Shown: in pieces, positions 33,838-42,581 of the stretch
Numbering within the stretch: position 1 is the stretch's first letter
Layout of the letters: the number at the start of each line of letters is the position of its first letter
Assembly: GCF_013155385.1 (NCBI RefSeq)
Contig: NZ_JABJUQ010000007.1
Location: 1,284,001-1,348,000, forward strand
DNA length: 64,000 nucleotides
Source of the DNA: Bacillus sp. WMMC1349
GTDB lineage: Bacteria > Bacillota > Bacilli > Bacillales > Bacillaceae
Direction of reading: 5' to 3'
Translations under genes and position numbers: made by a program
Notes under the pieces: model-generated
Databases searched by the model: none
What the model was told of the DNA's origin: nothing
Seen by the model: the letters and a program-made list of their open reading frames with translations, nothing else

Positions 33838-35154
33838 ATGAATATTCAGCCAGAACAAGAGAAAACATTGAAAGATGCCCAGAAAAAAGGTATAGCATTG
33901 TTTTTGAGTTTGCCGATCCTTTCATGGGCACTATATGATTTTGCGAATACGATCTTTTCATCAAATATTGTCACAATCTTTTTTCCTTACTATTTAAAAG
34001 AGGCTGTCGGAAATAGTGCTAATATGGATCAACTGGCAAGCACGTTTATTTCATACGCAAATTCTGCATCAAGTATCTTATTGGTGATGTTTACCCCGTT
34101 ATATGGTGTTTTGATCGATAGGACAGGCAGGAAAAAACGGTATATCGCTCCGTTTACACTCATTTGTGTGACGTCAACTATTTTAATGGGAGTATTTGCA
34201 GGCGTTTCATTTTCACAAAAAATAGCAGGTGTTCCATTGCAATTACTAATCGTGATCGTCCTGTTTGTGATCGCAAAGTTTTTTTATAACTCCAGTTTAG
34301 TGTTTTATGATAACATTTTGCCTGATTTAGGAACAAAAGAACAAATCCCTCTCATATCAGGGTTTGGAATTGCTGTCGGCTATATCGGTACATTGGTAGG
34401 ATTAACGGTTTATGCTTTCGTAGGAGACCATCAATTCCATCGAGCATTTATTCCGTCCGCTCTATTAGTTTTATTCTTTTCCCTTCCATACATTTTGTTT
34501 GCAAAGGAGAAACGGAAAACGGAAGCAATTGAGAAAAAATCGTTTTTTAGCGGATACAAAGAAATCATTAAAACTTTTAAAGATATTCGTTTATATCGTT
34601 CCGTTTTTTTGTTTATGATCGCTTACTTTTTTCTCAATGACGCGCTTGCGACAACCGTTGGGATTATGGCAGTCTATTCAGCGACAGTATTTGGTATTGC
34701 AGGTAAACAGTTCATTGGGGTATATCTAGTCTCAACGATATTCAGTATTATCGGATCTTTTTTGTTAGGGTATGTCACCAAAAGGATTGGCGCAAAAAGA
34801 GCGGTCAGCCTTGTGGGTATTATCTTAATTATTGCTTTAACAATCGGTACCCTTGCCACATCAGAATCGATGTTTTGGATAGCAGGCGGATTATTTGGGG
34901 TCGCGCTTGGAGGAAGTTGGGTTACCTCAAGAACATTCATTATCGAACTAACACCTCCGCATAAACGCGGTGAATTTTTCGGTATGTTTGCATTGTCTGG
35001 TAAGATTTCTTCCGTCTTTGGTCCATTAGTTTATGGTTCAATTACATTATTGTTCCATGATTTAGGGAATGTAGCAAGCCGAATGGCATTTGGTTCTTTG
35101 ATTTTATTGACTTTGGCTGGTCTCATTGTTCTTCGACGTGTAAAACCAAATTGA
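33838..35154 (+). CDS. MFS transporter, UMF1/YxiO-like
   Basis: A 438-residue permease with about 12 membrane segments. PILSWALYDFANTIFSSNIV near the N-terminus is the signature of the UMF1 (Atg22-like) branch of the major facilitator superfamily, and GVLIDRTGRKKRYIAPF is the loop 2-3 motif. B. subtilis YxiO is a homologue. Substrate unknown; amino acid export is the role of the yeast relative only. ATG 33838 with an AAAGGGGG site is preferred over the upstream frame at 33796. Confidence 0.88.
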   Translation: MNIQPEQEKTLKDAQKKGIALFLSLPILSWALYDFANTIFSSNIVTIFFPYYLKEAVGNSANMDQLASTFISYANSASSILLVMFTPLYGVLIDRTGRKKRYIAPFTLICVTSTILMGVFAGVSFSQKIAGVPLQLLIVIVLFVIAKFFYNSSLVFYDNILPDLGTKEQIPLISGFGIAVGYIGTLVGLTVYAFVGDHQFHRAFIPSALLVLFFSLPYILFAKEKRKTEAIEKKSFFSGYKEIIKTFKDIRLYRSVFLFMIAYFFLNDALATTVGIMAVYSATVFGIAGKQFIGVYLVSTIFSIIGSFLLGYVTKRIGAKRAVSLVGIILIIALTIGTLATSESMFWIAGGLFGVALGGSWVTSRTFIIELTPPHKRGEFFGMFALSGKISSVFGPLVYGSITLLFHDLGNVASRMAFGSLILLTLAGLIVLRRVKPN

Positions 35155-35163
35155 GCAGAAACA

Positions 35164-35190
35164 TCAACTTTTACATAAAGATGCCGATAT
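35164..35190 (+). promoter_or_regulatory. SigD promoter of cheV
   Basis: TCAA at 35164-35167, 15 bp, then a perfect GCCGATAT at 35183-35190. Confidence 0.82.
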
Positions 35191-35226
35191 TAAAAATAAA
35201 ATAGATATAGATAGAGAGGGATATCC

Positions 35227-36150
35227 GTGTCTTTAAATAAACAGGAGATTTTATTAAGTTCTGGAACCAATGAATTGGAAATTGTCAAATTTGAAGTTGG
35301 CTGCAATATATTTGGTATCAATGTAATGAAAGTGAGAGAAATTATTCAACCTGTCGAAATTACAAAAGTACCTCATTCCCAAAGACATGTGGAAGGAATG
35401 ATCACACTAAGGGGAGAGATTCTTCCTGTAATTGATTTATTCTCGTTTTTTGGAGTAGAGCATGGAGAAGAAGAAGAAAAGCAGGAGAAATATATCGTAA
35501 CTGAGTTTAATAAACGCAAAATTGTTTTTCATACAGGTCCGGTTTCTCAAATCCACCGGGTTTCATGGGAAGAAATTGAAAAGCCGACTGCATTGAATCA
35601 AGGAATGGAAAGGCATCTTACCGGGATTATAAAACTTGATGGAACAATGATTTTCTTACCTGATTATGAAAAAATTATTTATGATCTGGAATCTGAATCA
35701 GGTGTTAACCCGTATGAAGTAAAAGACGAGACATTTGATCAGCGAAGAACATCTAAAAAGCTGGTGATTGTTGAGGATTCTCCTTTACTTCTCCGTCTTT
35801 TAGTAGAAAAATTAAATGAAGCGGGCTACAACAATATCATCTCATTTGAAAATGGAAAAGAAGCTTATGATCACCTGATGAACATGATTGAAGATGGAAC
35901 ACCGCTTGATCAACAAATTGATTTAATGATTACTGATATTGAAATGCCGCAAATGGATGGACACCGTTTAACAAAGCTCATCAAAGAAAATCCGTTAAGC
36001 GGTGGGATACCGGTCTTGATTTTCTCTTCACTGATCACAGATGACCTTCGCCATAAAGGGGAGAAAGTCGGTGCTGATGAACAGATTAGTAAGCCAGAAC
36101 TGAACGAGTTAATTGAAAAACTGGATAAATATATTATGAAAAAAAATTAA
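35227..36150 (+). CDS. cheV: CheV, CheW-response regulator coupling protein
   Basis: A 307-residue chemotaxis adaptor. Residues 1-165 are a CheW-like domain ([25 protein letters not shown]); residues 175-307 form a receiver domain with the phosphorylated D237 ([11 protein letters not shown]), IFSSL and the conserved lysine of ISKPELN. It couples receptors such as McpC to CheA and helps adaptation. Start GTG 35227 with an AGAGAGGG site. A SigD promoter puts it with the motility regulon. Confidence 0.95.
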   Translation: MSLNKQEILLSSGTNELEIVKFEVGCNIFGINVMKVREIIQPVEITKVPHSQRHVEGMITLRGEILPVIDLFSFFGVEHGEEEEKQEKYIVTEFNKRKIVFHTGPVSQIHRVSWEEIEKPTALNQGMERHLTGIIKLDGTMIFLPDYEKIIYDLESESGVNPYEVKDETFDQRRTSKKLVIVEDSPLLLRLLVEKLNEAGYNNIISFENGKEAYDHLMNMIEDGTPLDQQIDLMITDIEMPQMDGHRLTKLIKENPLSGGIPVLIFSSLITDDLRHKGEKVGADEQISKPELNELIEKLDKYIMKKN

Positions 36151-36151
36151 C

Positions 36152-36180
36152 AAAAAGAGCCTCAGAAAGAGGCTTTTTTT
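36152..36180. terminator. Bidirectional terminator between cheV and ykyB
   Basis: AAAAAGAGCCTC pairs with AGAGGCTTTTT with T-tracts on both strands. Confidence 0.9.
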
Positions 36181-36185
36181 GTTCA

Positions 36186-36644
36186 TCAAAAATAACTCTC
36201 ACCGAGGCGTTTAAATACTGGTTTTGCCGCTTGTTTTCGGCTTGTCACAAGTGATTTTTCTTTTAATCCCGTATAGTTTTGGAGAAGCTGTTTCGCAATG
36301 TACAGAGACATTTGCGCTCTAGGATTCCGATATGAATGATTAAGTGTACCTAAGTGTGGGAGATTTTCGAAGTCTTCTTTAGTTGGAGGCATATGAAAAA
36401 CGTAGTCTCCGAGAGATATAAGTACATCTGATTGCTGCTGACTAAATTTTGGGTTTTTTGAAAAGTGGAGCCCAATCTTTTTCCCTTTCCCTTCATTGAT
36501 CAGTTTTTGTAATGCCTTTTTTTTCAGGAGATATAGGAATTTGGGATTAGTTGCTGTTTTAGCGTGACGATTGACTGTATAAATTGCTTTTGAAAGGTTT
36601 TCAATTGTTGGTTTTAATTCTTTAGTATGATTATAGTCGTCCAT
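36186..36644 (-). CDS. ykyB: YkyB, conserved protein of unknown function
   Basis: A 152-residue basic protein: PTIENLSKAIYTVNRHAKTA, KKIGLHFSKNPKFSQQQSDV, LPHLGTLNHSYRNPRAQMSL and the ending FKRLGESYF match YkyB as known in B. subtilis. No membrane segment. ATG 36644 has an AGGAGA site 6 nt upstream; the ATG at 36662 lies just before that site and is rejected. Function unknown. Confidence 0.9.
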   Translation of the reverse strand: MDDYNHTKELKPTIENLSKAIYTVNRHAKTATNPKFLYLLKKKALQKLINEGKGKKIGLHFSKNPKFSQQQSDVLISLGDYVFHMPPTKEDFENLPHLGTLNHSYRNPRAQMSLYIAKQLLQNYTGLKEKSLVTSRKQAAKPVFKRLGESYF

Positions 36645-36743
36645 TTTTTGTCTCCTATCCATGCTTTCCTCATCACCTCCTAAAGATGTAAGGGTTATGT
36701 CTAAATTATACGAAATACAATGGAAAATGCAAATATTTCATAA

Positions 36744-36782
36744 AAAATACGCAATTTTTTTGTTAAATTGCGTATTTTTTTC
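36744..36782. terminator. Intrinsic terminator of ykuC
   Basis: AAATACGCAATTT pairs with AAATTGCGTATTT with T-tracts on both strands; it ends the minus-strand gene ykuC. Confidence 0.85.
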
Positions 36783-36783
36783 T

Positions 36784-38085
36784 TTAGTTGATCGAGTTCA
36801 TTTTTGCTTTTGTATTTTTTTGTCTTTTTAATGTTTCATGAACATCAATTTCTGCAGTCTGAATGCTTAATTTTGGCAAGGTTATAAAATAATACAAACC
36901 TGCTAAAAGTATAGTAGCTGCCAAACCGTAATATATATAATTGATATTACTAATCATTGCAGGGAATAACAGAGCAATCAGACCGAGTGCTGAAGACTGG
37001 GCGATCATCATCAGCGGATCTGTCCAGCCGCTTACTCTCCCCATTAATCTAGGATGAACAATTTTAGGAATCCAGCCTCCAAGTGCAGTATTAACAGGCC
37101 CAATACATGTTCCAGCCAAAAATGCAGCAGCATAATAAACAATTAATTGATCTGTGAATCCTAGTAAAATAATGAATGCTCCTGCAATCAAAATGGGCAC
37201 TGACATCAAGAATTCCGGTTTCACTTTTTTAGCAAGCAGAGCTCCGGTTACAGCTCCTATCAAAAGTCCGCTGCCGAGAACAATAGTAAAAAGTGATGTA
37301 TGCCATTCATATGATTCAGGAGAAAGTATATATTTCATTTTAAACATGGGTAATACAGCTAATCCGCCGCTGACAAATCCAAAAACAAAGTACCCGAATA
37401 CTAAAGATGCAAGCAACTTGCTTTTTAAAATATAAACGATACCTTCTTTAAAGTCATGCATGGAATCTTTCACAGCAGAGTTTTTCCAGCCGTTTTTTCC
37501 ATTTGGCTGCCTTGCTTCAATCGGTATATCACAGGAACGGATTAACAGACCAGATATGATAAAGCTGATAAAATCGAGAGCGATTGCTCCATGCAGTCCG
37601 ATTGTTTTATACATAAAGGCTCCAAGCCCTACACCAAACAGCATAAATAAACTGAAAAGCATTTGATTAAGTCCAGCGGCTTTTACATATTGATCTTTTC
37701 GCAAGATAGCCTGAACCAAACTTGCTTCAGCAGGAAAGAAAAATTTTGTCACCGCACTTCTGATAAACAGAACGAACAAGACAAGCGGAATCGATTCGAG
37801 AAATAATACAAAAAAGAGAACGACAGTCAATCCTGCTCTAATCCAATCACAGTTTTCGGCCACTTTCTTGCGGTCAAAACGGTCAGCGACCACACCAACA
37901 ATAAAGAAAACAAAAATCGTAGGGAGTGAATACATCAGTTCAGCAATTGTCGTATAGACCGGCTGGCTACTGAACCTATCGAGCAAGAAAAAAGCGAAAG
38001 CCAAATTCCCCACTGTTGTTCCCATTTGCGAGGTAAATGCTGCAAAAAAGAGCCGAAGAAAATTACGATTTTGAAAGATATCCAT
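36784..38085 (-). CDS. ykuC: YkuC, MFS transporter (putative macrolide-efflux type)
   Basis: A 433-residue permease with about 12 membrane segments. NFLRLFFAAFTSQMGTTVGN at the N-terminus and VGVVADRFDRKKVA in loop 2-3 are typical of the MFS_3 (MefA-like) branch. It matches B. subtilis YkuC by position and length. The last 35 residues are a polar cytoplasmic tail. Substrate unknown; drug export is inferred from the family only. Confidence 0.88.
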   Translation of the reverse strand: MDIFQNRNFLRLFFAAFTSQMGTTVGNLAFAFFLLDRFSSQPVYTTIAELMYSLPTIFVFFIVGVVADRFDRKKVAENCDWIRAGLTVVLFFVLFLESIPLVLFVLFIRSAVTKFFFPAEASLVQAILRKDQYVKAAGLNQMLFSLFMLFGVGLGAFMYKTIGLHGAIALDFISFIISGLLIRSCDIPIEARQPNGKNGWKNSAVKDSMHDFKEGIVYILKSKLLASLVFGYFVFGFVSGGLAVLPMFKMKYILSPESYEWHTSLFTIVLGSGLLIGAVTGALLAKKVKPEFLMSVPILIAGAFIILLGFTDQLIVYYAAAFLAGTCIGPVNTALGGWIPKIVHPRLMGRVSGWTDPLMMIAQSSALGLIALLFPAMISNINYIYYGLAATILLAGLYYFITLPKLSIQTAEIDVHETLKRQKNTKAKMNSIN

Positions 38086-38166
38086 AAATATATATGCTCC
38101 TTACTCTAAAGGTCCTATTATATTTTAATACAAGATGGGGTGATTGTTCAAATATGCAGAGTGTAT

Positions 38167-38565
38167 TTAGGGTGTAATGATCACTGGGGTGCCGTTTGGG
38201 ACAATCGAAGCCAGTTCTCTGACATCTCGATTATACATTCGAATACATCCTTTTGAAACAGCTTTTCCAATTGAAGACGGGTTATTCGTTCCATGAATCC
38301 CATAACCCTCTTTTGATAGTCCTAGCCAATATGCACCGAACGGTCCACCGGGATTTGCCTGTCGATTGACAATGATAAACTCACCTTGGGGAGTTTTCTT
38401 GACAGTTCTTCCTATGGCTACTAAATAAGTTTTTATCAATCTGTCCGACTGATACAATTTCAGTGTTTTATTCCTAAGAGAGACGACAATCTTGTAAGGG
38501 ATGGTGTTGGCGTCTCTTAATCCATCTGAATTTGTCCTGCTTTTCCATGGTTCTCTGAATTCCAT
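38167..38565 (-). CDS. ykuD: YkuD-type L,D-transpeptidase lacking the LysM domain
   Basis: A 132-residue protein that is essentially the YkuD catalytic domain: TIPYKIVVSLRNKTLKLYQS, GEFIIVNRQANPGGPFGAYW and the active site GIHGTNNPSSIGKAVSKGCI with the catalytic Cys and His. B. subtilis YkuD carries an N-terminal LysM domain of about 50 residues; here only 20 unrelated residues precede the catalytic domain, and no LysM sequence is visible upstream. ATG 38565 has an AAAGGAGA site, so this short form is the intended product. It makes 3-3 cross-links in peptidoglycan, probably in spore cortex. Confidence 0.88.
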   Translation of the reverse strand: MEFREPWKSRTNSDGLRDANTIPYKIVVSLRNKTLKLYQSDRLIKTYLVAIGRTVKKTPQGEFIIVNRQANPGGPFGAYWLGLSKEGYGIHGTNNPSSIGKAVSKGCIRMYNRDVRELASIVPNGTPVIITP

Positions 38566-38742
38566 TTAACAGACATCTCCTTTTTGCTAAAAACGAAAAA
38601 AGAGCTTGTTCCGTTGCATTTATTAGACGAAAAAAAGCTTTGGAAGTTTCTTTTTTCATTAATATCAGGGTAGGTAGTTGTTTCCTTTTTTAAAATATAT
38701 GCCTGTATTCCTCTTTTTGCGACAAAAGCCTTGTCATTTATC

Positions 38743-39591
38743 TTATTCACATTTTAGTTCAAAAACAGTTATTTCAGGTTTTGACAAAAATCGCAGCGGT
38801 AGTCTTGTTGTCCCAATGCCGCGATTGACATAGATTTGCATCCCATCTCGTACATACAATCCTTCCGTATAGATTTTCCCATATGGAGGGGTAATGAGTG
38901 GGCCAAATAGCGGGAGCCTCACCTGTCCCCCATGGGTATGACCTGATAATTGCAAATTGACAGGGAAATCTGTGGCAACTAACGCAGCATCTGGCTGATG
39001 AACAAGTAAAATCGAAAAAATATCCTTACTAAGTTTTGATAACACTCCTTCAACATTCGGTTTTCCAAGCATGAAATCATCTAGTGAGGCAATCTCAATC
39101 ACACTGCCACTGCTTAATTCAAGTTTGATCAAATCATTTCGTAAAACGTGAAAACCAGCGGCTGCCATAAGGTTTTGATAAATAGTTGTTCCATAACCGC
39201 CATGATCATGGTTTCCGTAAATCGCTAACTTTCCACATCGTGCATGAAGCTTTTTTAAGACGAGACCGGCTTGTTCATGATGTGGGAAGTGAGGCGGATC
39301 ATCAATTAAATCTCCGCTAAACACGATCAAATCTGGATTTAAATTGTTTACTTGATCGACTATTTCTAATAGCTGATGAACTGTAAAGTCATGACTTAAA
39401 TGAGTATCACTAAACTGGACAATTCGAAATTGATGAAAAGCTTTAGGGATAAGTCGATGTTGAATAGGAATAACATTTGTTTCAAGCATACGGGGTTCAA
39501 GAAAACGGGCATAACCCAATGTAAACCATCCTGTTGTAAAAAGACCGAGCAAACCTTTTAAAAAATCTCTCCTAGTTAAATTTTTCATCAT
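38743..39591 (-). CDS. ykuE: YkuE, Tat-exported metallophosphoesterase
   Basis: A 282-residue calcineurin-like phosphoesterase. The N-terminus MMKNLTRRDFLKGLLGLFTT is a twin-arginine signal. The metal-binding motifs follow in order: SDTHLS, GDLIDD, YGNHDHGG and SGHTHGGQ. B. subtilis YkuE is a Tat-dependent protein found at the cell wall. ATG 39591 follows AAAGGTTGG; the longer frame from 39639 would hide the Tat signal inside the protein. It is the upstream gene of ykuD on the minus strand, 177 bp away. Confidence 0.92.
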   Translation of the reverse strand: MMKNLTRRDFLKGLLGLFTTGWFTLGYARFLEPRMLETNVIPIQHRLIPKAFHQFRIVQFSDTHLSHDFTVHQLLEIVDQVNNLNPDLIVFSGDLIDDPPHFPHHEQAGLVLKKLHARCGKLAIYGNHDHGGYGTTIYQNLMAAAGFHVLRNDLIKLELSSGSVIEIASLDDFMLGKPNVEGVLSKLSKDIFSILLVHQPDAALVATDFPVNLQLSGHTHGGQVRLPLFGPLITPPYGKIYTEGLYVRDGMQIYVNRGIGTTRLPLRFLSKPEITVFELKCE

Positions 39592-39698
39592 CAACCAACC
39601 TTTAATAGAATCCATACAGTATATCTTTTTAAAAAGCAAATTAGGACAACCCCTTAAGAAAAGTTAAACTTTTTTAAACAGTATGATAAAATAGATAG

Positions 39699-39716
39699 TG
39701 AATGATGATTCATTCA
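39699..39716. promoter_or_regulatory. FadR operator in front of fadH
   Basis: TGAATGATGATTCATTCA is a near-perfect inverted repeat that fits the FadR consensus TGAATGAMTANTCATTCA with one or two mismatches. It lies at about the start point of a weak promoter (TTAAAC 39664, 17 bp, TAAAAT 39687), consistent with repression relieved by long-chain acyl-CoA. Confidence 0.82.
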
Positions 39717-39731
39717 TGACAAGGGGGATAA

Positions 39732-40502
39732 ATGAAAATGGACAGAAAAGTTGTGATTGTGACCGGAGGGTCAAATGGTATGGGAAAAGCAATTGCTAAA
39801 AAGCAGGCTGAACAAGGCTGGAATGTGATGATTACGGGGAGAACGAAAGAAAAGCTTGAGGCTACGAAACAAGAAATTGAAACGTTTCCGGGACAAGTTG
39901 GGATTTTCCAAATGGATGTCAGATCTGTTGAAGAAGTGGAAGCGATGGTGAAGGAAACGATTGATTGTTTTGGGACAATTGATGCTTTGGTAAATAATGC
40001 AGCCGGAAATTTTATTTGTCCAGCTGAGAAACTGTCTGTTAATGGTTGGAAAGCCGTCATCGATATTGTTTTAAATGGAACATTTTACTGTAGCCAGTCT
40101 GTTGGTCGTTATTGGATCAAGGAAAAGAAAAACGGAATGATTGTGAACATGGTGGCGACTTATGCATGGGGTGCTGGAGCTGGTGTTATCCATTCTGCAG
40201 CAGCAAAAGCCGGCGTTTTGTCGTTGACGAGAACGCTTGCTGTTGAATGGGGGAGAAGATATGGTATTAGAGCAAATGCTATCGCACCCGGTCCGATTGA
40301 AAGGACAGGCGGGGCCGAAAAACTGTTTGAATCAGAGGAAGCAGCAGAGCGTACAATGAAAAGCGTTCCTTTAGAAAGACTCGGAACTCCTGAAGAAATT
40401 GCAGGACTAGCCTCATATTTGTTGTCTGAACAAGCTGCATATATAAATGGAGAATGTGTAACAATGGATGGTGGTCAATGGCTTAATCCGCATCCATTTT
40501 AA
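39732..40502 (+). CDS. fadH: FadH (YkuF), probable 2,4-dienoyl-CoA reductase
   Basis: A 256-residue SDR. TGGSNGMGKAIAKKQAEQGW binds NADPH; NNAAGNFICPAEKLSVNGWK is characteristic of 2,4-dienoyl-CoA reductases, as is the altered active site ATYAWGAGAGVIHSAAAKAG. It helps to degrade unsaturated fatty acids. A FadR operator stands directly upstream. ATG 39732 has the AAGGGGG site only 4 nt away; ATG 39738 is an alternative with 10 nt. In B. subtilis fadG follows; here ykuI follows directly and fadG is absent. Confidence 0.92.
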   Translation: MKMDRKVVIVTGGSNGMGKAIAKKQAEQGWNVMITGRTKEKLEATKQEIETFPGQVGIFQMDVRSVEEVEAMVKETIDCFGTIDALVNNAAGNFICPAEKLSVNGWKAVIDIVLNGTFYCSQSVGRYWIKEKKNGMIVNMVATYAWGAGAGVIHSAAAKAGVLSLTRTLAVEWGRRYGIRANAIAPGPIERTGGAEKLFESEEAAERTMKSVPLERLGTPEEIAGLASYLLSEQAAYINGECVTMDGGQWLNPHPF

Positions 40503-40566
40503 AATGATCAAAGCGAGAGGCGTTATGGTATAATCAGACAAAGACTTGAGAAGCTGGTGATATACC

Positions 40567-41787
40567 ATGTTGGATCCACTTGACATTTTAACAAATATTG
40601 AAGATGTTATCCCTTATTATCAAGCTGTTTTCAGTGCTGAAGAGCAAAAAGTGATCGGCTATGAAGTATTGGGACGCATTAAGATGAAATCTGGAGTGAA
40701 GAGTCTAGGGGCGTTCTTCTCTGACCCGTCAATCCCAGAAGAATATAAAGCTGAAGTTGAATTAAGGGTCGTTCGTCAAGCACTGGGTGCCTTTTTAGAC
40801 ACCGACTGTGACCTTTTAATTTTTATCAATCAAGACGCAAATGTGTTGATGATGGATCATGGAGAAGGATTCCTCAATCTTTTGATGGAGTATAAGGAAA
40901 AAGGTATTGAGCTAGATCGTTTCGTAGTCGAAATAACAGAGCAGAATTTCGAAGGAGATATAGAACAACTGCATCATGTACTAACATATTACCGTACATA
41001 TGGTATTAAAGTGGCTGTTGATAATATTGGTAAAGATAGCAGCAATCTCGACAGAATCGCACTGCTTTCGCCAGACTTGTTGAAGATCGATCTACAGCCG
41101 CTTAAAATGGCTTCTCCTTCACCATCCTATGAATATGTTCTTTATAGTATATCATTGCTTGCGAGAAAAATCGGTGCGGCATTATTGTACGAAGATATTG
41201 AGGCAAACTTCCAACTTCAATATGCTTGGAGAAACGGGGGCCGCTTTTTTCAGGGACATTATTTACAATCTCCACAACAACAATTTGTTAAGAGGAATGT
41301 CTTAAAAAAACGTCTAAGGGCTGAGTTTCACCAATTTATTTCACATGAGAAAAAGAAGCTAGAGATTTTGTTTGAGCAGTCAGACCAGTTTGATAAAAGG
41401 ATTCATCAGTTGGTGACCGATCTTAAAAAAGGGAACCAAAGTGAGGATGATTTTTTACTCGGTCTCGGAAATGGACTGACCGACTGCAGTTTTAGAATCT
41501 ATATGTGCAATGAAGATGGTGTTCAACTAACGAAAAACGTCTATAAACAGGACGGGGAATGGATATTTCAGCCGGAATACATCGGGAAAAATTGGAGCTG
41601 GCGTCCGTATTTTTTGGAAAATATCATCAAAATGAGAACGATGAGAAAAGGGTTTTTCAGTGATTTATACAGTGACAATGAGACAGGAGAAATGATTCGG
41701 ACGTTTTCTTATCCGATGGATGACGAGCGGTATCTTTTTATTGATCTGCCGTATTCCTATCTTTATGAGCAAGATGGTCTGATTTAA
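40567..41787 (+). CDS. ykuI: YkuI, degenerate EAL-domain c-di-GMP binding protein
   Basis: A 406-residue cytoplasmic protein: an EAL domain at residues 1-245, where the signature reads EVL (GYEVLGRIK) with VEITEQNF and VDNIG further on, followed by a C-terminal PAS-like region. The B. subtilis orthologue binds c-di-GMP in its crystal structure, with little or no known hydrolysis. It is likely a c-di-GMP receptor. ATG 40567 has a weak GAAGCTGG site. A terminator follows. Confidence 0.92.
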   Translation: MLDPLDILTNIEDVIPYYQAVFSAEEQKVIGYEVLGRIKMKSGVKSLGAFFSDPSIPEEYKAEVELRVVRQALGAFLDTDCDLLIFINQDANVLMMDHGEGFLNLLMEYKEKGIELDRFVVEITEQNFEGDIEQLHHVLTYYRTYGIKVAVDNIGKDSSNLDRIALLSPDLLKIDLQPLKMASPSPSYEYVLYSISLLARKIGAALLYEDIEANFQLQYAWRNGGRFFQGHYLQSPQQQFVKRNVLKKRLRAEFHQFISHEKKKLEILFEQSDQFDKRIHQLVTDLKKGNQSEDDFLLGLGNGLTDCSFRIYMCNEDGVQLTKNVYKQDGEWIFQPEYIGKNWSWRPYFLENIIKMRTMRKGFFSDLYSDNETGEMIRTFSYPMDDERYLFIDLPYSYLYEQDGLI

Positions 41788-41798
41788 AGGAAGTTTTA

Positions 41799-41838
41799 AA
41801 CTGCACTTCATTTTAACGATTGGAGTGCAGTTTTTTTA
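41799..41838 (+). terminator. Intrinsic terminator of ykuI
   Basis: AACTGCACTTC pairs with GGAGTGCAGTT (with one G-T pair), followed by seven T residues. Confidence 0.88.
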
Positions 41839-41856
41839 TTTTCTGTCATTTTGGGG

Positions 41857-41885
41857 TTGACAATGAAATTGATAATCATTATCAT
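41857..41885 (+). promoter_or_regulatory. Fur-repressed promoter of fsrA
   Basis: TTGACA at 41857-41862, 17 bp, TATCAT at 41880-41885. A perfect 7-1-7 Fur box TGATAATCATTATCA at 41870-41884 covers the spacer and the -10, so Fur binding should block RNA polymerase. Confidence 0.9.
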
Positions 41886-41891
41886 TTAACT

Positions 41892-41976
41892 GTAGAGAGA
41901 TATCCTCTCTGTTCCCCAACCCCTTATCAGATCAAGTATAAAAAAAACTTGGCGCTGCCCCCGCCAAGTTTTTTTG
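41892..41976 (+). ncRNA. fsrA: FsrA, iron-sparing small RNA
   Basis: About 84 nt from the expected start to the end of a Rho-independent terminator (AACTTGGCG pairing with CGCCAAGTT, then TTTTTT, 41945-41976). Single-stranded C-rich patches (TTCCCCAACCCC and CTGCCCCC) are the known pairing regions of FsrA, which blocks translation of iron-rich enzymes when iron is scarce. There is no open frame. The position between ykuI and ykuJ and the perfect Fur box agree with B. subtilis fsrA. Confidence 0.92.
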
Positions 41977-42242
41977 TTTACAGAAACAATCAGGAATAAA
42001 ACAAGCCAGATGATCAATAAATTTTACTTATGAGCACACATACTGGTAGTTGTCCTAGGGAAAAATGATTTTGTGTATACTTGTTCATTGAAAACTCACA
42101 CTATAAAAAACAGTTTTTCTTTTTCGCGATTCGAAAGGAAAAATGTCATCAACTGATACTTTGTGGTATGATGCGTGTAGAACTTGTATTATAATTAATA
42201 CTTGTTGATCCTGAAGTGTTTTTGAAAGGAGTCTTTTTTAGA
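41977..42242. other. Gap between fsrA and ykuJ
   Basis: AT-rich sequence. A possible ykuJ promoter is suggested by TATGAT near 42166-42171 and TATAAT near 42189-42194, but no strong -35 was identified. No other feature was seen. Confidence 0.4.
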
Positions 42243-42482
42243 ATGTCACAATTAATGGGTATCATCACGAGACTGCAGAGTCTTCAAGAAACTGCGGAGT
42301 CCTCGGGCGAACCGACACAACGCAACTTTGAAGTAAACGGGGAAAAAGTATGTAGTGTGAAATATTTTGAGAAAAACCAAACGTTTGAATTAACGGTCTT
42401 TCAAAAGGGAGATAAGCCTACAACATTTCCGTTTGATAACATTGATATGATTTCAATCGAAATCTTTGAACTACTTCAGTAA
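42243..42482 (+). CDS. ykuJ: YkuJ, small conserved protein
   Basis: A 79-residue protein beginning MSQLMGIITRLQSLQETAES, with a beta-strand-rich remainder (ERNFEVNGEKVCSVKYFE-like). It has the length and sequence expected for B. subtilis YkuJ. ATG 42243 follows AAAGGAG with about 10 nt spacing; the in-frame ATG at 42216 lies before that site. Function unknown. Confidence 0.88.
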   Translation: MSQLMGIITRLQSLQETAESSGEPTQRNFEVNGEKVCSVKYFEKNQTFELTVFQKGDKPTTFPFDNIDMISIEIFELLQ

Positions 42483-42581
42483 TAAAGGCATGATAAAGCT
42501 TTTCCAAGCGTCGTTTTCCTGAAAGCTCTCGGTTAAAGTATTTATCTTCGGTATAGATCTTAGATGTAAAGGAGCATTCAA

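Noticed and set aside
38474-38750. Two overlapping minus-strand frames upstream of ykuD as a lost LysM domain
   Set aside because: Neither translation shows LysM features (no YxVxxGDT-type start) and neither is in a position to be read through into ykuD.
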